Source: Raineya orbicola (GTDB taxonomy: Bacteria; Bacteroidota; Bacteroidia; Cytophagales; Thermonemataceae). From it: DNA of 64,000 bases. A program made the position numbers and the translations under genes. Every line of letters begins with the position of its first letter. Within the stretch, counting starts at the first letter, position 1. The stretch is taken from NCBI RefSeq assembly GCF_002843425.1, contig NZ_NKXO01000004.1, positions 44,620 to 108,619 of the forward strand. The letters are read 5' to 3'. This document shows positions 1-9,503 of the stretch, piece by piece. The notes beneath the pieces were generated by a model. That model searched no databases. It had not been told where the DNA came from and saw only the letters and a program-made list of their open reading frames with translations.

Positions 1-1371
1 TCCACTACCAGGTGAGGCTCCGCGATTAAATCCTAATCCATAACGTTTGGCATCAAACCATCTATGTCCCTCGCCTACAAGCTCTTTTCTACGCTCAACC
101 TGAATAGCTTCCAATACATCAGGTATCACATCAGAAACAGGATTGTAACCTGTAATTCTATTCTGACGAATTAGGCGAATATCAGCTCTTGCAGTATTAG
201 CATTACCCAATCTGAAATTAGCTTCTGCTCTGATAAGATACATCTCAGCTATTCTGAAAACTTTTACATCTACGTTTCCATCACGAGGCAGAGCCGTACC
301 TGTAAATCTGCCAGTAAATTTCAGGTAAGAAGCCGTAGCAGGTGATGCCGAAGGGTTGTAAGTTACATTGTAACGTACATCGTTAGTAGGGCTTGTTCCA
401 AATAAACTTCTCCAGTCTTGGGAAACCGTAAAAGCATTCATACCATCGCTGGGGAAAAATCCGGGGGAGCCTTGTCCCACATTCACTGCTACTGCAAAAA
501 TTGTTTCTGCAATAGAGTTCAAATCATTAAACCAAACACTTTGGAAAGTAGTAGTGTTGTTGATAGCAGTAGAAGTAACCGCTACCCCTGATGCGATAGA
601 ACCCAAGTTTATACCGCTTTGTGTAATTACTTTATCTGCGTAATCTCTTGCGTCTTCCCATTGCTGGGTATAGAGCGATACACGAGCACGCAAAGCCCTT
701 ACAGCGTGTACATCCATACGAATACGACGGCTACCTGTATTCACGGCTACATCTGTCTCTTGTAATAATTGTTCGGCTTCAGTCAAGTCTTGATAAATTT
801 GGTCAAAGCATTCTTTCACGGTATTACGGGGAGGGAAAGATACTTCACTTTTAAGTTTCAGGGCTACTCCGAAGCCTGTGCCGTTTCTGTCATAATTTAC
901 AGCAAAAAATCTCATCAAATCAAAATGCCCCAAAGCACGAATAGCAAGAGCTTGCCCCTTGATACGATTTTTCTGTCCTGCAACTTTTTCTTGCAAATTA
1001 CCTAAATTATCAAGTACGGCATTGGCTTGGTTAATGGCTTGATAAGGAGCGTTCCATACACGTTCTACTACTCCACTACCAATAGTATAGTACCACTGCG
1101 AAAGAGGTCGGTTATTGCCCAAAGAAGCGGTAGTTTCCAGCATATTATCGGTATTGATGTCTGCTCCATTAGAATAACCAAAGCCATAATAGCCCGTGCT
1201 ACGCATATAGGCATAAGCTCCGTTCAAAACTCTTTCAAAGTCTTCAATTGTTTTCAGACGGCTGGACTCAATAGCATATTCCAGTTCAGGCTCAAGGACT
1301 TTCTTACAAGCCCCTGTTCCCATTGCTATTGCTCCTGAAAGCACTAATATTTTTATAGTTCTGAATTTCAT
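1..1371 (-). CDS. SusD/RagB-family outer-membrane lipoprotein (3' end beyond window)
   Basis: Reading the minus strand from an ATG at 1371 gives an open frame of 457 codons that runs off the window start. The N-terminus is a lipoprotein signal with Cys about residue 22 (TGAC then KK). The body has the SusD hallmarks: a TPR-like helical region, a segment 'LIRAEANFRLG', and near the cut end 'ERRKELVGEGHRWFD'. SusD proteins sit on the cell surface over a SusC channel and capture glycans or peptides. It lies 20 nt downstream of the susC stop, so the two form one transcript. The substrate cannot be read from the sequence and no glycoside hydrolase is next to it in the window. Family assignment is firm; the protein is incomplete only because of the window edge. 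Confidence 0.93.
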   Translation of the reverse strand, partial: MKFRTIKILVLSGAIAMGTGACKKVLEPELEYAIESSRLKTIEDFERVLNGAYAYMRSTGYYGFGYSNGADINTDNMLETTASLGNNRPLSQWYYTIGSGVVERVWNAPYQAINQANAVLDNLGNLQEKVAGQKNRIKGQALAIRALGHFDLMRFFAVNYDRNGTGFGVALKLKSEVSFPPRNTVKECFDQIYQDLTEAEQLLQETDVAVNTGSRRIRMDVHAVRALRARVSLYTQQWEDARDYADKVITQSGINLGSIASGVAVTSTAINNTTTFQSVWFNDLNSIAETIFAVAVNVGQGSPGFFPSDGMNAFTVSQDWRSLFGTSPTNDVRYNVTYNPSASPATASYLKFTGRFTGTALPRDGNVDVKVFRIAEMYLIRAEANFRLGNANTARADIRLIRQNRITGYNPVSDVIPDVLEAIQVERRKELVGEGHRWFDAKRYGLGFNRGASPGSG

Positions 1372-1391
1372 ATCTTTTCAAAAATTTTAGT

Positions 1392-4300
1392 TTAGAACAT
1401 TATGTTTGCACCAAAAGTATACTGACGAAGTGCAGGATAAATCGCACCATTTGCAACGCCATTACCTCTTTCAGGGTCTGTACCTCTCCAACGAGTAAAA
1501 GTAAGCAAGTTCTGACCAATGAAGAACAAACGTACATCTTTCAATTTTGCTTTCTCATACCACTTTTTAGGCATATTGTAAGAAAGCGTTACGTTACGAA
1601 GGCGAATGTAACCAATGTCCTCTAAATAGCGAGTAGTGGCGGCACCTTCTTCGGTATATTGGAAAGCGGTAAGTCTGCCGTCGGCACTTTGGAAACGAGG
1701 CCAGTCGGTTACATCGCCGGGTTCTTGCCATCTGCGAAGCACTTCGCGAGAGAAACCATCTTGCAAGTAACCGGGGTTATCAATGTTGGTTCTTTCGTTG
1801 TTATACATCTGATGCCCTGTGGCATAGGTAAAGAATGCCGAAAGCGAGAAGTTCTTGTATTTGAAGTCTGAATTAAAGCCTCCAAATATCGTGGGGAAAC
1901 GAGGCTTAAAGAAGTGACGGGCATTAGGGTCTATCCAAGGAGTAATGTTGCCGTTTTTATCGTAAAATAAGCCATCTCCATTGGCAGGATTTACACCTGC
2001 ATATTTCACAAGATACAAGGTGTAAAGCGGGTAACCTACCTTAATAATATCAATGCCTCCTACAATTTCATCTTGGTCGGGTAGTACCTTCAAAACCTTG
2101 TTTTCGTTGTAAGTAATATTACCACCTACACTCCAAGTAAAATCATCAATACGTAAAACATCAGTATTTACTTCAAATTCTATACCTCTATTGCGTAGCT
2201 CACCCACATTCACAAGCAAACTTGTAAAACCTGATGTTCTAGATAGCTGACGAGGGAAGAACAAATCTTTGGTAACATCATTATACAAATTCAATGAACC
2301 TCTAATTCTATCTTCAAAGAGACCAAAATCTACTCCGAAGTTTGCTTTCAGACGGCGTTCCCATTTTAAGTCTGGAACTGGTACATTGCTTTGAATAAAA
2401 GCTAACCCATCGGCATATACACCTTGCGAGTACAAACCAAATGCAGGAAAATCATCTGCAATAGTACCTCTTCCTGAAATTAACTCCTGATTTGCCGTAG
2501 TAGCATAACTTGCTCTGACACGCAAACTGCTGATAGTTTTTGAGTTTTTGAGGAAATCTTCTTCAGATACTTGCCAATTTGCACCTACTGAGAAAGTATT
2601 GATGAAACGATTTTCTTTCAAAAGTTTTGAAGTTCCATCTCTACGGATATTGGCACTCAAAGAATAACGCTTTCTGAAAGTATAGCTTCCATCTAAAAAC
2701 ACCGAAAATAAACCATTCACGGTTTTAAGACCTGTTACAGTAGGAATGTAATTATTGGCAGGGTCATTAGGAGCGGCACTACCGGGCGTGATACCTGCCT
2801 CATTGAGTAAAAGCACATTTTGCAAGCCAAAACCTGTAAAGCCGAAAGTACGAAGCTCTCTACCTACCACTTCTTGGAATAAAGAAAGACGCAAGTTGTG
2901 GTCGCCAAAATCTCTGATGTAGTTCAAAGAGGTAGTTCCGTTGTAAGCTATTCTCCTACGACTACTACGAGAGAAAGCTCCTTTGCGTTGGCTGGTACTA
3001 ATTCCCCCCAATTCACGAGGCAAATATACTATGCGATAAGGGTGGTCTAAGAATTCATTTTCACGGGCATTCAAATCTACTCCCCAGTTAGTGCGAACAG
3101 AAAGTCCTTTTACCCAAGGCAATTGGTATTCCAGACGAATCGTAGTAAAGGCTTTGATATCATCTGTCTTATCTTTGTTGAGCATTTGCTCTTCCAAAGC
3201 ATTAGGCTGATTGGAGGGAGAAGTATTCAGCACATTGTAACCTGAAATATGAGTAGGGTCATAAACAGTTTCAAAAGGATTAGACCAATACACTGCATTC
3301 AGAGGAGAAGAGATTGCCGTGTTGTTCTCGTCAGTAAAATTACGGGTAGTGAATGAAACCGTATTTTTGAAAGAGAATGAGAAGTTATCTCCTAAATAAT
3401 CTAAGTTCAAACGACCTGCATAACGTTTGAAATCAGTATTTACTACTGTTCCCTGTTGCTCATAGTAGTTTAATGAGCCATAATAACGCAATTTATCACT
3501 ACCGCCGCTGGCTGTTACTTCGTGTTGCACGGTTTTAGCATTGCGGAATAAAACTTTTCTCCAATCTGTAAAAGTATTACGCAATACTTCAAGCTCTGCA
3601 TCAGAAGGTTTGCCTAATCCGTTTCTATCGTAAGAATATCCAAAACCTACTTCATTTTCTACTTGAATTTTTTCAAGAGAGTTAAGCGTAGGCAAAAATC
3701 TATCGTAATCGGGAGTAGCTATACCATATTGAAAATTATAAGAAAAGATATTTCTATCTTTTATACCCTTTTTAGTTGTAACAACAATTACGCCATTAGC
3801 ACCGCGAGAACCATAAATAGCTACCGCAGGACCATCTTTGAGAACATTCACGCTCTCAAAATCATTAGGGTTGAGCGTACCAAAAAAAGCAGGGTCTACG
3901 GGAATACCATCAACAATGTAGAGCGGATCGGTGCTACTATTTACAGAACCTATACCACGAATAAGCACCGTAGCACGCGAACCGGGCATACCTGTTGAGC
4001 TTTGTATCAAAGCACCGGGCGTACGTCCTTGTAAGATTTGGTCAAAACTTTGAATAGGTACGTTTTCAATTTTGGTATTATCCACTTTACCCGCCGAACC
4101 TGTAAATGAACGGCTTTCTACTTCACCATAACCCGTAGAAACTACTTCAATTGCCTGTATTACATCAGGCTCTACGGTGATACTGAGCACAGATTGGTTG
4201 CCCACGGGCACCTCTTTGGTTTTGTAATCAAGGGCTTGTATTACGAGTACTGCCCCATCAGGTACTTCATTGATGACAAATTTTCCATCGGCATCTGTTA

Positions 4301-4457
4301 CCGAACCGAGTTTGGTATTTCCTTTCACAAACACGGTGGCACCGACTACCGCCTCGCCTTTGTCATCTCGTACCGTTCCTGAAACTGTCTTTTGTGCGAA
4401 ACTTTGCATTATCAGAGCCAGCACAAAGACAAAACTAAACAGTAGTTTTTTCTTCAT
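1392..4457 (-). CDS. SusC/RagA-family TonB-linked outer-membrane protein
   Basis: A 1021-residue TonB-dependent receptor that imports oligomers through the outer membrane with its SusD partner. The chosen start is the ATG at 4457, which begins a clean signal peptide (MKKKLLFSFVFVLAL) ending in 'SFAQ'; an upstream in-frame Met at 4499 would add 14 polar residues. After the signal comes a carboxypeptidase-D-like domain (about 20-100: 'VSGTVRDDKGEAVVGATVFV'), then the plug with 'VSTGYGEV' and the SusC signature 'LYIVDGIPVD', then a long beta-barrel ending in a short aromatic C-terminus (TFGANIMF), as usual for barrel insertion. It precedes susD in one operon. No anti-sigma or regulator gene lies next to it, so its control is unknown. 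Confidence 0.95.
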   Translation of the reverse strand: MKKKLLFSFVFVLALIMQSFAQKTVSGTVRDDKGEAVVGATVFVKGNTKLGSVTDADGKFVINEVPDGAVLVIQALDYKTKEVPVGNQSVLSITVEPDVIQAIEVVSTGYGEVESRSFTGSAGKVDNTKIENVPIQSFDQILQGRTPGALIQSSTGMPGSRATVLIRGIGSVNSSTDPLYIVDGIPVDPAFFGTLNPNDFESVNVLKDGPAVAIYGSRGANGVIVVTTKKGIKDRNIFSYNFQYGIATPDYDRFLPTLNSLEKIQVENEVGFGYSYDRNGLGKPSDAELEVLRNTFTDWRKVLFRNAKTVQHEVTASGGSDKLRYYGSLNYYEQQGTVVNTDFKRYAGRLNLDYLGDNFSFSFKNTVSFTTRNFTDENNTAISSPLNAVYWSNPFETVYDPTHISGYNVLNTSPSNQPNALEEQMLNKDKTDDIKAFTTIRLEYQLPWVKGLSVRTNWGVDLNARENEFLDHPYRIVYLPRELGGISTSQRKGAFSRSSRRRIAYNGTTSLNYIRDFGDHNLRLSLFQEVVGRELRTFGFTGFGLQNVLLLNEAGITPGSAAPNDPANNYIPTVTGLKTVNGLFSVFLDGSYTFRKRYSLSANIRRDGTSKLLKENRFINTFSVGANWQVSEEDFLKNSKTISSLRVRASYATTANQELISGRGTIADDFPAFGLYSQGVYADGLAFIQSNVPVPDLKWERRLKANFGVDFGLFEDRIRGSLNLYNDVTKDLFFPRQLSRTSGFTSLLVNVGELRNRGIEFEVNTDVLRIDDFTWSVGGNITYNENKVLKVLPDQDEIVGGIDIIKVGYPLYTLYLVKYAGVNPANGDGLFYDKNGNITPWIDPNARHFFKPRFPTIFGGFNSDFKYKNFSLSAFFTYATGHQMYNNERTNIDNPGYLQDGFSREVLRRWQEPGDVTDWPRFQSADGRLTAFQYTEEGAATTRYLEDIGYIRLRNVTLSYNMPKKWYEKAKLKDVRLFFIGQNLLTFTRWRGTDPERGNGVANGAIYPALRQYTFGANIMF

Positions 4458-4496
4458 AACTTTTCCATTTAGGGTTTTACTTGTAGATAGTTCCTC

Positions 4497-4504
4497 CAAA
4501 AATA
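4497..4504 (-). promoter_or_regulatory. Possible -7 element of the susCD operon
   Basis: On the minus strand the sequence reads TATTTTTG, a match to the Bacteroidota -7 element TAnnTTTG, about 40 nt before the susC start. I see no clear TTTG at the expected -33 distance, so only half of the promoter is supported. Confidence 0.35.
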
Positions 4505-4672
4505 GTAAGTCCTACTGAAAAATAAAAAAAATACAGAATATTTTTTTGAAAAAAATGTAAAATCCTTCAAAAATCTTGCTAAAATATTAAGTTAAGTGTT
4601 TGTTTTTCAAAATTTTAATTTATACAAAAGATTTCATCTGCCTTTAATAAATTCCTAACAATAAATTTTGGC

Positions 4673-4704
4673 TTTGGGCGTTTGAAAAAATAGTTGTAAC
4701 TTTG
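4673..4704 (+). promoter_or_regulatory. Bacteroidota-type promoter for the DUF1573 gene
   Basis: TTTG at 4673-4676, a 20-nt spacer, then TAACTTTG at 4697-4704 match the -33/-7 consensus used by the primary sigma factor of Bacteroidota. Transcription would start near 4711, leaving about 24 nt before the ATG at 4735. Confidence 0.7.
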
Positions 4705-4734
4705 TATTGTGTTTTATCAAAACCTTATGAACTT

Positions 4735-5475
4735 ATGAAAAAGCTATTTTTGTTGGCAATGATGTGGGCAGTAGTACATTTGCTCCACGGACAAAGCGTT
4801 ATAGAATTTGAAAAAGAAAGCCACGACTTTGGCACCATTCAGGAAGGGCAAATTGCTACCTATGATTTCATATTCAAAAATAAAGGTAAATCACCTTTAA
4901 TTTTGCAGTCTGTAGAGCCTTCCTGTGGTTGTACAACCCCTAATTATACACGCGAGCCTATTCCTCCTGGGGGCAAAGGTAAAATCACGGTTTCCTACAA
5001 TAGCCAAGGACGTCCTAATGCCTTCACAAAAACCATAACGGTTCGTACCAATAGCACTGAACCTGTAAAAATGCTTTACATCAAAGGTTTTGTCAATCCC
5101 AAAGCCCCTACCCCTGCTTCACAAGCCGAACTTGCTATTGAAAAAACTGAATTCAATTTAGGTAATTTACAGCCTGGGCAAACCGCCATTCAGAAAGTAA
5201 CACTCAAAAGCATAGGTAAAGAAGAATTACGGATTTCTGCTATTCGTAGCGACTGCAATTGCGTTACATACAATATTATAAATGCCCTTCAACCCGGTGA
5301 AAGTGCTGTACTGGAACTCAAATATACGCCTCGTCAGAAAGGTAACGTAACCGAAAGTGTAATGATTTATTCTAATGATGGGAAAACTCCTATGCACCTT
5401 ATCAAGCTGAAAGCCTTTGTTTCCGAAGGTTCGCCACTGAAAGAAAATGCACAAAAAAATCCATTCGGCTTCTAA
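4735..5475 (+). CDS. Secreted protein with two DUF1573 domains
   Basis: A 246-residue exported protein. The start is the ATG at 4735, which opens a typical signal peptide (MKKLFLLAMMWAVV) cleaved near 'HGQS'; the longer frame begins inside the promoter. Two tandem DUF1573 immunoglobulin-like repeats follow (about 22-120 and 132-230). Both carry the family features 'HDFGTI' or 'FNLGNL', the proline and glycine turns, and a Cys pair ('CGC' in the first copy, 'CNC' in the second). DUF1573 proteins are abundant in Bacteroidota envelopes but have no assigned reaction. It is transcribed alone from its own promoter and ends at a strong terminator. Confidence 0.85.
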   Translation: MKKLFLLAMMWAVVHLLHGQSVIEFEKESHDFGTIQEGQIATYDFIFKNKGKSPLILQSVEPSCGCTTPNYTREPIPPGGKGKITVSYNSQGRPNAFTKTITVRTNSTEPVKMLYIKGFVNPKAPTPASQAELAIEKTEFNLGNLQPGQTAIQKVTLKSIGKEELRISAIRSDCNCVTYNIINALQPGESAVLELKYTPRQKGNVTESVMIYSNDGKTPMHLIKLKAFVSEGSPLKENAQKNPFGF

Positions 5476-5495
5476 AAATTTATGTCCCAAATACT

Positions 5496-5528
5496 CCCCT
5501 CCTGTAAAAAAAGAGGGGATTTTTATTG
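5496..5528 (+). terminator. Rho-independent terminator after the DUF1573 gene
   Basis: CCCCTC (5496-5501) pairs with GAGGGG (5513-5518) around an A-rich loop, and ATTTTTATT follows. It lies between the plus-strand DUF1573 gene and the convergent SDR gene. Confidence 0.8.
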
Positions 5529-6332
5529 AAAAGGAGAATTAGGTTCTTTTTTCAAGGCATTAAAAACAAGTTTATCTATCCAATTTTTGGGCAACCATTT
5601 ATTGAGCCAAATCGTTAGTTTGCCTTGCGAAGTGAGTATTAGTTCTTTTTTCCGTTTCCTGACCGCCTTCAAGATATGCTCGGCAACTTCCTCTGCCGAC
5701 ATCATTTTTTCTTCTTCTCTGGGCGATTCGCCTTGCTGTGAGCCATCTTTGGCAAGGGCTGTTTTACGAATATTAGAGGCAGTAAAACCCGGTGCGGCAA
5801 TAAGTACGTGAACATTTTTGGGTAAAAGTTCGGTTCGCAATGCCTCCAAAAAGCCATTCATTGCAAACTTAGACGCCGAATAACCTGTACGAGCAGGCAA
5901 GCCCCTATAACCTGCAATAGATGAAATCCCCACCACTGAACCTTGCGACTGAATAATATGAGGTAAAGCAGATTTAGTCATATACACCATTCCAAAAAAA
6001 TTCGTTTCCATTACCTTACGAATTACAGAAAGCTCGCACTCCTCAAACAAAGCCCGCATAGAAATCCCTGCATTGTTGATAAGTACATCTATTTTGCCGA
6101 AATGATGTATAGTATCCGAAATTACATTTGCACAATCATTTTCATTAGCCACATCTGCTATAATAGGCAAGCAACTTATTCCCAGCTGATTGAGTTGTAA
6201 GGTTACTTCCTGCAAATTTTGCTCATTTCTGCCTGTAATTACAATTTTAGCCCCTGCTTTTCCAAAAATTTCGGCACAAGCACGCCCTATACCCGAAGAA
6301 CCTCCCGTGATAACAACAACTTTATTCTGCAT
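5523..6332 (-). CDS. Short-chain dehydrogenase/reductase (SDR)
   Basis: A 269-residue classical SDR that should reduce or oxidise a carbonyl/alcohol with NAD(P)H in the cytoplasm. Visible motifs are the nucleotide-binding TGGSSGIG (9-16), NNAG (86-89), Asn111, Ser137-138, and the catalytic Tyr151 and Lys155 in 'YSASK'. The C-terminal extension of about 70 residues with 'KRKKELIL' is typical of the DltE/YqjQ-like SDR subgroup. It is the last gene of a run fumC, GMC oxidoreductase, SDR, with only 14 nt to the upstream gene, so co-transcription is likely. The substrate is not predictable. Confidence 0.9.
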   Translation of the reverse strand: MQNKVVVITGGSSGIGRACAEIFGKAGAKIVITGRNEQNLQEVTLQLNQLGISCLPIIADVANENDCANVISDTIHHFGKIDVLINNAGISMRALFEECELSVIRKVMETNFFGMVYMTKSALPHIIQSQGSVVGISSIAGYRGLPARTGYSASKFAMNGFLEALRTELLPKNVHVLIAAPGFTASNIRKTALAKDGSQQGESPREEEKMMSAEEVAEHILKAVRKRKKELILTSQGKLTIWLNKWLPKNWIDKLVFNALKKEPNSPFQ

Positions 6333-6346
6333 TCGTATTTGAGTTT

Positions 6347-7957
6347 TTAGTTATTTTTCAAAATTATATCTGCGGCTTTTTCTGCTATCATAATAGTTGG
6401 AGCATTCGTATTACCACTGATGATTTCAGGCATTACAGAGGCATCAACTACTCGCAGTTTTTCGATGCCTTTTACCTGTAAAAGATTATTCACTACACTG
6501 GTTTCATCATTCTCTTTGCCCATTTTACAAGTCCCCACAGGGTGATACACACATTCCAAAGTTTTGCGAATGTGCTCGGCAATCGCTTCTTTGTCATTGA
6601 TATTTTTGGGGAAATAAAATTCTTTTCGGCATTTATCAAAGGCTTTTGCTTGCATTACTTCGTAAGCCTTTTGTACGCCTTTGATGAGTTGTTCTACATC
6701 TGCCTGCTCTGCAAGATAATTCGGTTGGATAATAGGAGCATCGAAAGGATTTGCCGAACGCAAACTTACATAACCCCTGCTTTTAGGTTTGAGCAATGTT
6801 GGTAAAATAGAATAGCCACTATCACGAGGATATTTGTCCAAATTATACAAATCTACACCATAACCGCCCAAATGAGCAGGCACAAAGTGAAATTGCATAT
6901 CGGGGCGGTCGCTTTCAGAATTTAATCGTAAAAAGGCATTTGCTTCAAGCGGCGAGGCAGTAGCAAAACCTTTTTTGAAAAGAAAATAATTTAGCAGACC
7001 TTTGATTTGATTATGCAATTTCAGGTCGTTGTTAGCAGTGGGAACTTTGGCAGAGCTACTCACAATAGCAAAGCAATGGTCTTGCAAGTTTTTGCCTACC
7101 GCAGGCAAATCTTTTACAACTTCAATACCTAATTTTTGCAAAAGTTCTTTTTCTCCAATACCCGAAAGCATTAGTATTTGAGGCGAGCCGAAAGAACCCG
7201 CCGAAAGGATAATTTCTTTATTTGCAGTAAAAATTTCCCTTTGAGCGACTCCAAAAGCAACTTCTACGCCTTGTGCTACATCATTTTTGACTATAAGCCT
7301 GCTTACAATGCCTTTTGTAATAACTTTCAGATTAGGGCGAGCCAAAGCAGGTTTCAAAAAGGCTTGAGCTGTACTATGGCGACGATAATTTTTGATAGTA
7401 AATTGAAAAAAATTAGTGCCTTCTTGGGTTTTACCATTAAAATCAGCATTGTACGGAATACCACACTCCATACAAGCCTCAATAAAAGCCTCCGAAACGC
7501 TGTAATGTGAGTATGGAAAACGTACATTCAAAAGCCCGCCTGTGCCGTGAAAATCTTTATCTACTTTGTCGTAATTTTCGTTATTTTCCGACTTAATGAA
7601 ATACGGCAAAACTTCTTGATAGCTCCACCCTTCGCAACCTATCTTTGCCCAATCATCATAATCTTTCGCATTACCTCTAACATATGCCATTGCGTTGGTA
7701 GAACTACTTCCTCCCAAAACCTTGCCGCGAGGCTGAAATAATCTTCGCCCATTCACCGCTTTTTGAGGTTCAGTATAAAAAGCCCAATCTACTTCTGTAC
7801 GATTGAGCTTGGTGTAAGCGGCAGGAACGTGTATTTCCAACTTACTATCTTTTCCACCTGCCTCAATCAGTAAAACCTTATTTTGAGGATTTTCAGAAAG
7901 ACGATAAGCCAGCACACATCCCGCCGAACCTGCCCCTACAATGATGTAGTCATACAT
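6347..7957 (-). CDS. GMC-family FAD-dependent alcohol/choline dehydrogenase-like oxidoreductase
   Basis: A 536-residue flavoprotein of the glucose-methanol-choline family. The N-terminal FAD-binding motif GAGSAG is at 8-13, followed by the GMC signature around 'GGSSSTNAMAYVRG' (about 80-95). The C-terminal active-site region 'YHPVGTCKMG' and the closing 'NTNAPTIMIAEKAADI' are intact, so the enzyme should be active. Relatives oxidise choline or aliphatic alcohols to aldehydes. It lies 11 nt after fumC and 14 nt before an SDR gene, which suggests a joint alcohol or aldehyde oxidation role; that link is inference. No betaine aldehyde dehydrogenase is present nearby, so a betaine pathway is not supported. 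Confidence 0.9.
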   Translation of the reverse strand: MYDYIIVGAGSAGCVLAYRLSENPQNKVLLIEAGGKDSKLEIHVPAAYTKLNRTEVDWAFYTEPQKAVNGRRLFQPRGKVLGGSSSTNAMAYVRGNAKDYDDWAKIGCEGWSYQEVLPYFIKSENNENYDKVDKDFHGTGGLLNVRFPYSHYSVSEAFIEACMECGIPYNADFNGKTQEGTNFFQFTIKNYRRHSTAQAFLKPALARPNLKVITKGIVSRLIVKNDVAQGVEVAFGVAQREIFTANKEIILSAGSFGSPQILMLSGIGEKELLQKLGIEVVKDLPAVGKNLQDHCFAIVSSSAKVPTANNDLKLHNQIKGLLNYFLFKKGFATASPLEANAFLRLNSESDRPDMQFHFVPAHLGGYGVDLYNLDKYPRDSGYSILPTLLKPKSRGYVSLRSANPFDAPIIQPNYLAEQADVEQLIKGVQKAYEVMQAKAFDKCRKEFYFPKNINDKEAIAEHIRKTLECVYHPVGTCKMGKENDETSVVNNLLQVKGIEKLRVVDASVMPEIISGNTNAPTIMIAEKAADIILKNN

Positions 7958-7968
7958 TTTTGAGAAAA

Positions 7969-9363
7969 TTATAAATTTCCTACCATTTTTTCAGGTCTTA
8001 CCCACTCATCAAATTGTTCATTGGTGAGCAAACCAAGCTCCAAAGCCGCCTGACGCAAAGTTTTATTTTCTTTGTGTGCTTTTTTGGCAATTTTAGCGGC
8101 GTTTTCATAACCTATATGCGGATTAAGAGCTGTAACGAGCATCAGCGAATTTTCCAAATGCTTCTGAATCACCTCATAGTTGGGTTCAATACCCACAGCA
8201 CATTTATTATTGAACGAAACACAAGCATCACCGAGCAAACGAGCCGATTGCAAAACATTGTAGGCTATCAGCGGTTTGAAAACATTGAGTTCAAAATGCC
8301 CGTTAGAGCCACCCATACTTACAGCTACATCATTGCCAATTACCTGACAGCAAACCATCGTCAGGGCTTCGGGCTGTGTAGGATTAACCTTGCCCGGCAT
8401 AATTGATGAACCCGGTTCATTATCAGGAATAAGAATTTCACCAATACCGCAACGAGGACCCGAAGAAAGCATACGAATATCATTGGCTATTTTCATCAGG
8501 GCTACGGCACTGCGTTTCAAAGCTCCTGAAAGTTCTACCATTGCATCGTGAGCGGCAAGGGCTTCAAACTTATTAGGAGCAGTAACAAAAGGATAACCCG
8601 TAAGCTCCGCAATTTTTTTAGCCACAAGCACATCATACCCTTTGGGAGCATTCAGTCCTGTACCTACGGCAGTTCCACCCAGAGCCAGCTCACGCACCAT
8701 TTCCAAAGCATTCTTAATAGCTCTTATGCTGTTACGAATTTGTTGTACATAACCCGAAAACTCTTGCCCCAAAGTGAGCGGCGTGGCGTCCATAAAATGC
8801 GTTCTGCCTGTTTTGACAATATCTTTGAAGGCTTTTGCTTTTTCGTCAAGCGTCTTTGCCAAGAGTTCCATACCGGGCAAAGTAACTTCTACCACCATTT
8901 TATAGGCGGCAATGTGCATAGCCGTAGGGTAGGTATCGTTAGAGGATTGAGATTTATTAACATCATCGTTGGGGTGAAGAATTTTCTTTTCGTCAGTAAG
9001 TTTGCCTCCTGCCTGCACATGTGCGTAGTAGGCAATTACTTCATTGACATTCATATTAGATTGCGTTCCTGAACCTGTTTGCCAAATCACGAGGGGAAAT
9101 TGGTCGTCTAATTTTCCTGCTAAAATAGCATCACAGGCATCAGCAATCATTTTAGCTTTTTCGGCAGAAAGCACACCTAACTCGTGATTAGCAAGGGCGG
9201 CGGCTTTTTTCAAGTAAGCAAAAGCGTAAATAATTTCTTTGGGCATAGAACCTTCTGCACCGATACGGAAGTTATTACGACTTCTTTCAGTTTGGGCACC
9301 CCAATATACGTGAGCAGGTACTTGTACTTCGCCCATAGTATCGCGTTCTATTCTATATTCCAT
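7969..9363 (-). CDS. fumC: Class II fumarate hydratase
   Basis: A 464-residue homotetrameric TCA-cycle enzyme that interconverts fumarate and malate. The three conserved active-site stretches are present: TGSGTQSN (96-103), SSNDTYPT (140-147) and the superfamily signature [13 protein letters not shown] (318-330) with the catalytic serine. Length and N-terminus ('[16 protein letters not shown]') fit FumC rather than aspartase or argininosuccinate lyase. It is the first gene of a three-gene minus-strand run and is divergent from the HD-domain gene at 9504. Confidence 0.97.
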   Translation of the reverse strand: MEYRIERDTMGEVQVPAHVYWGAQTERSRNNFRIGAEGSMPKEIIYAFAYLKKAAALANHELGVLSAEKAKMIADACDAILAGKLDDQFPLVIWQTGSGTQSNMNVNEVIAYYAHVQAGGKLTDEKKILHPNDDVNKSQSSNDTYPTAMHIAAYKMVVEVTLPGMELLAKTLDEKAKAFKDIVKTGRTHFMDATPLTLGQEFSGYVQQIRNSIRAIKNALEMVRELALGGTAVGTGLNAPKGYDVLVAKKIAELTGYPFVTAPNKFEALAAHDAMVELSGALKRSAVALMKIANDIRMLSSGPRCGIGEILIPDNEPGSSIMPGKVNPTQPEALTMVCCQVIGNDVAVSMGGSNGHFELNVFKPLIAYNVLQSARLLGDACVSFNNKCAVGIEPNYEVIQKHLENSLMLVTALNPHIGYENAAKIAKKAHKENKTLRQAALELGLLTNEQFDEWVRPEKMVGNL

Positions 9364-9455
9364 AAATGCTTGGGTTTTAGTTTTGCTCGCAATTTAAGAA
9401 AAATCCAAAATTGTACTTGTTTTTTATATGCTTTTCTAAACCATTTGCAAGAGAT

Positions 9456-9487
9456 TTTGTTTTTGCAGGGAATTTTATTTAGTTTTG
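9456..9487 (+). promoter_or_regulatory. Promoter of the HD-domain gene
   Basis: TTTG at 9456-9459, a 20-nt spacer, then TAGTTTTG at 9480-9487. The predicted transcription start, near 9494, leaves only about 10 nt before the TTG start codon. Confidence 0.65.
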
Positions 9488-9503
9488 CTTAAAAATCACA
9501 CTC

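Noticed and set aside
3663..3998. Plus-strand open frames across the susC and susD genes
   Set aside because: They are antisense shadows of the strongly supported TonB-receptor and SusD frames.
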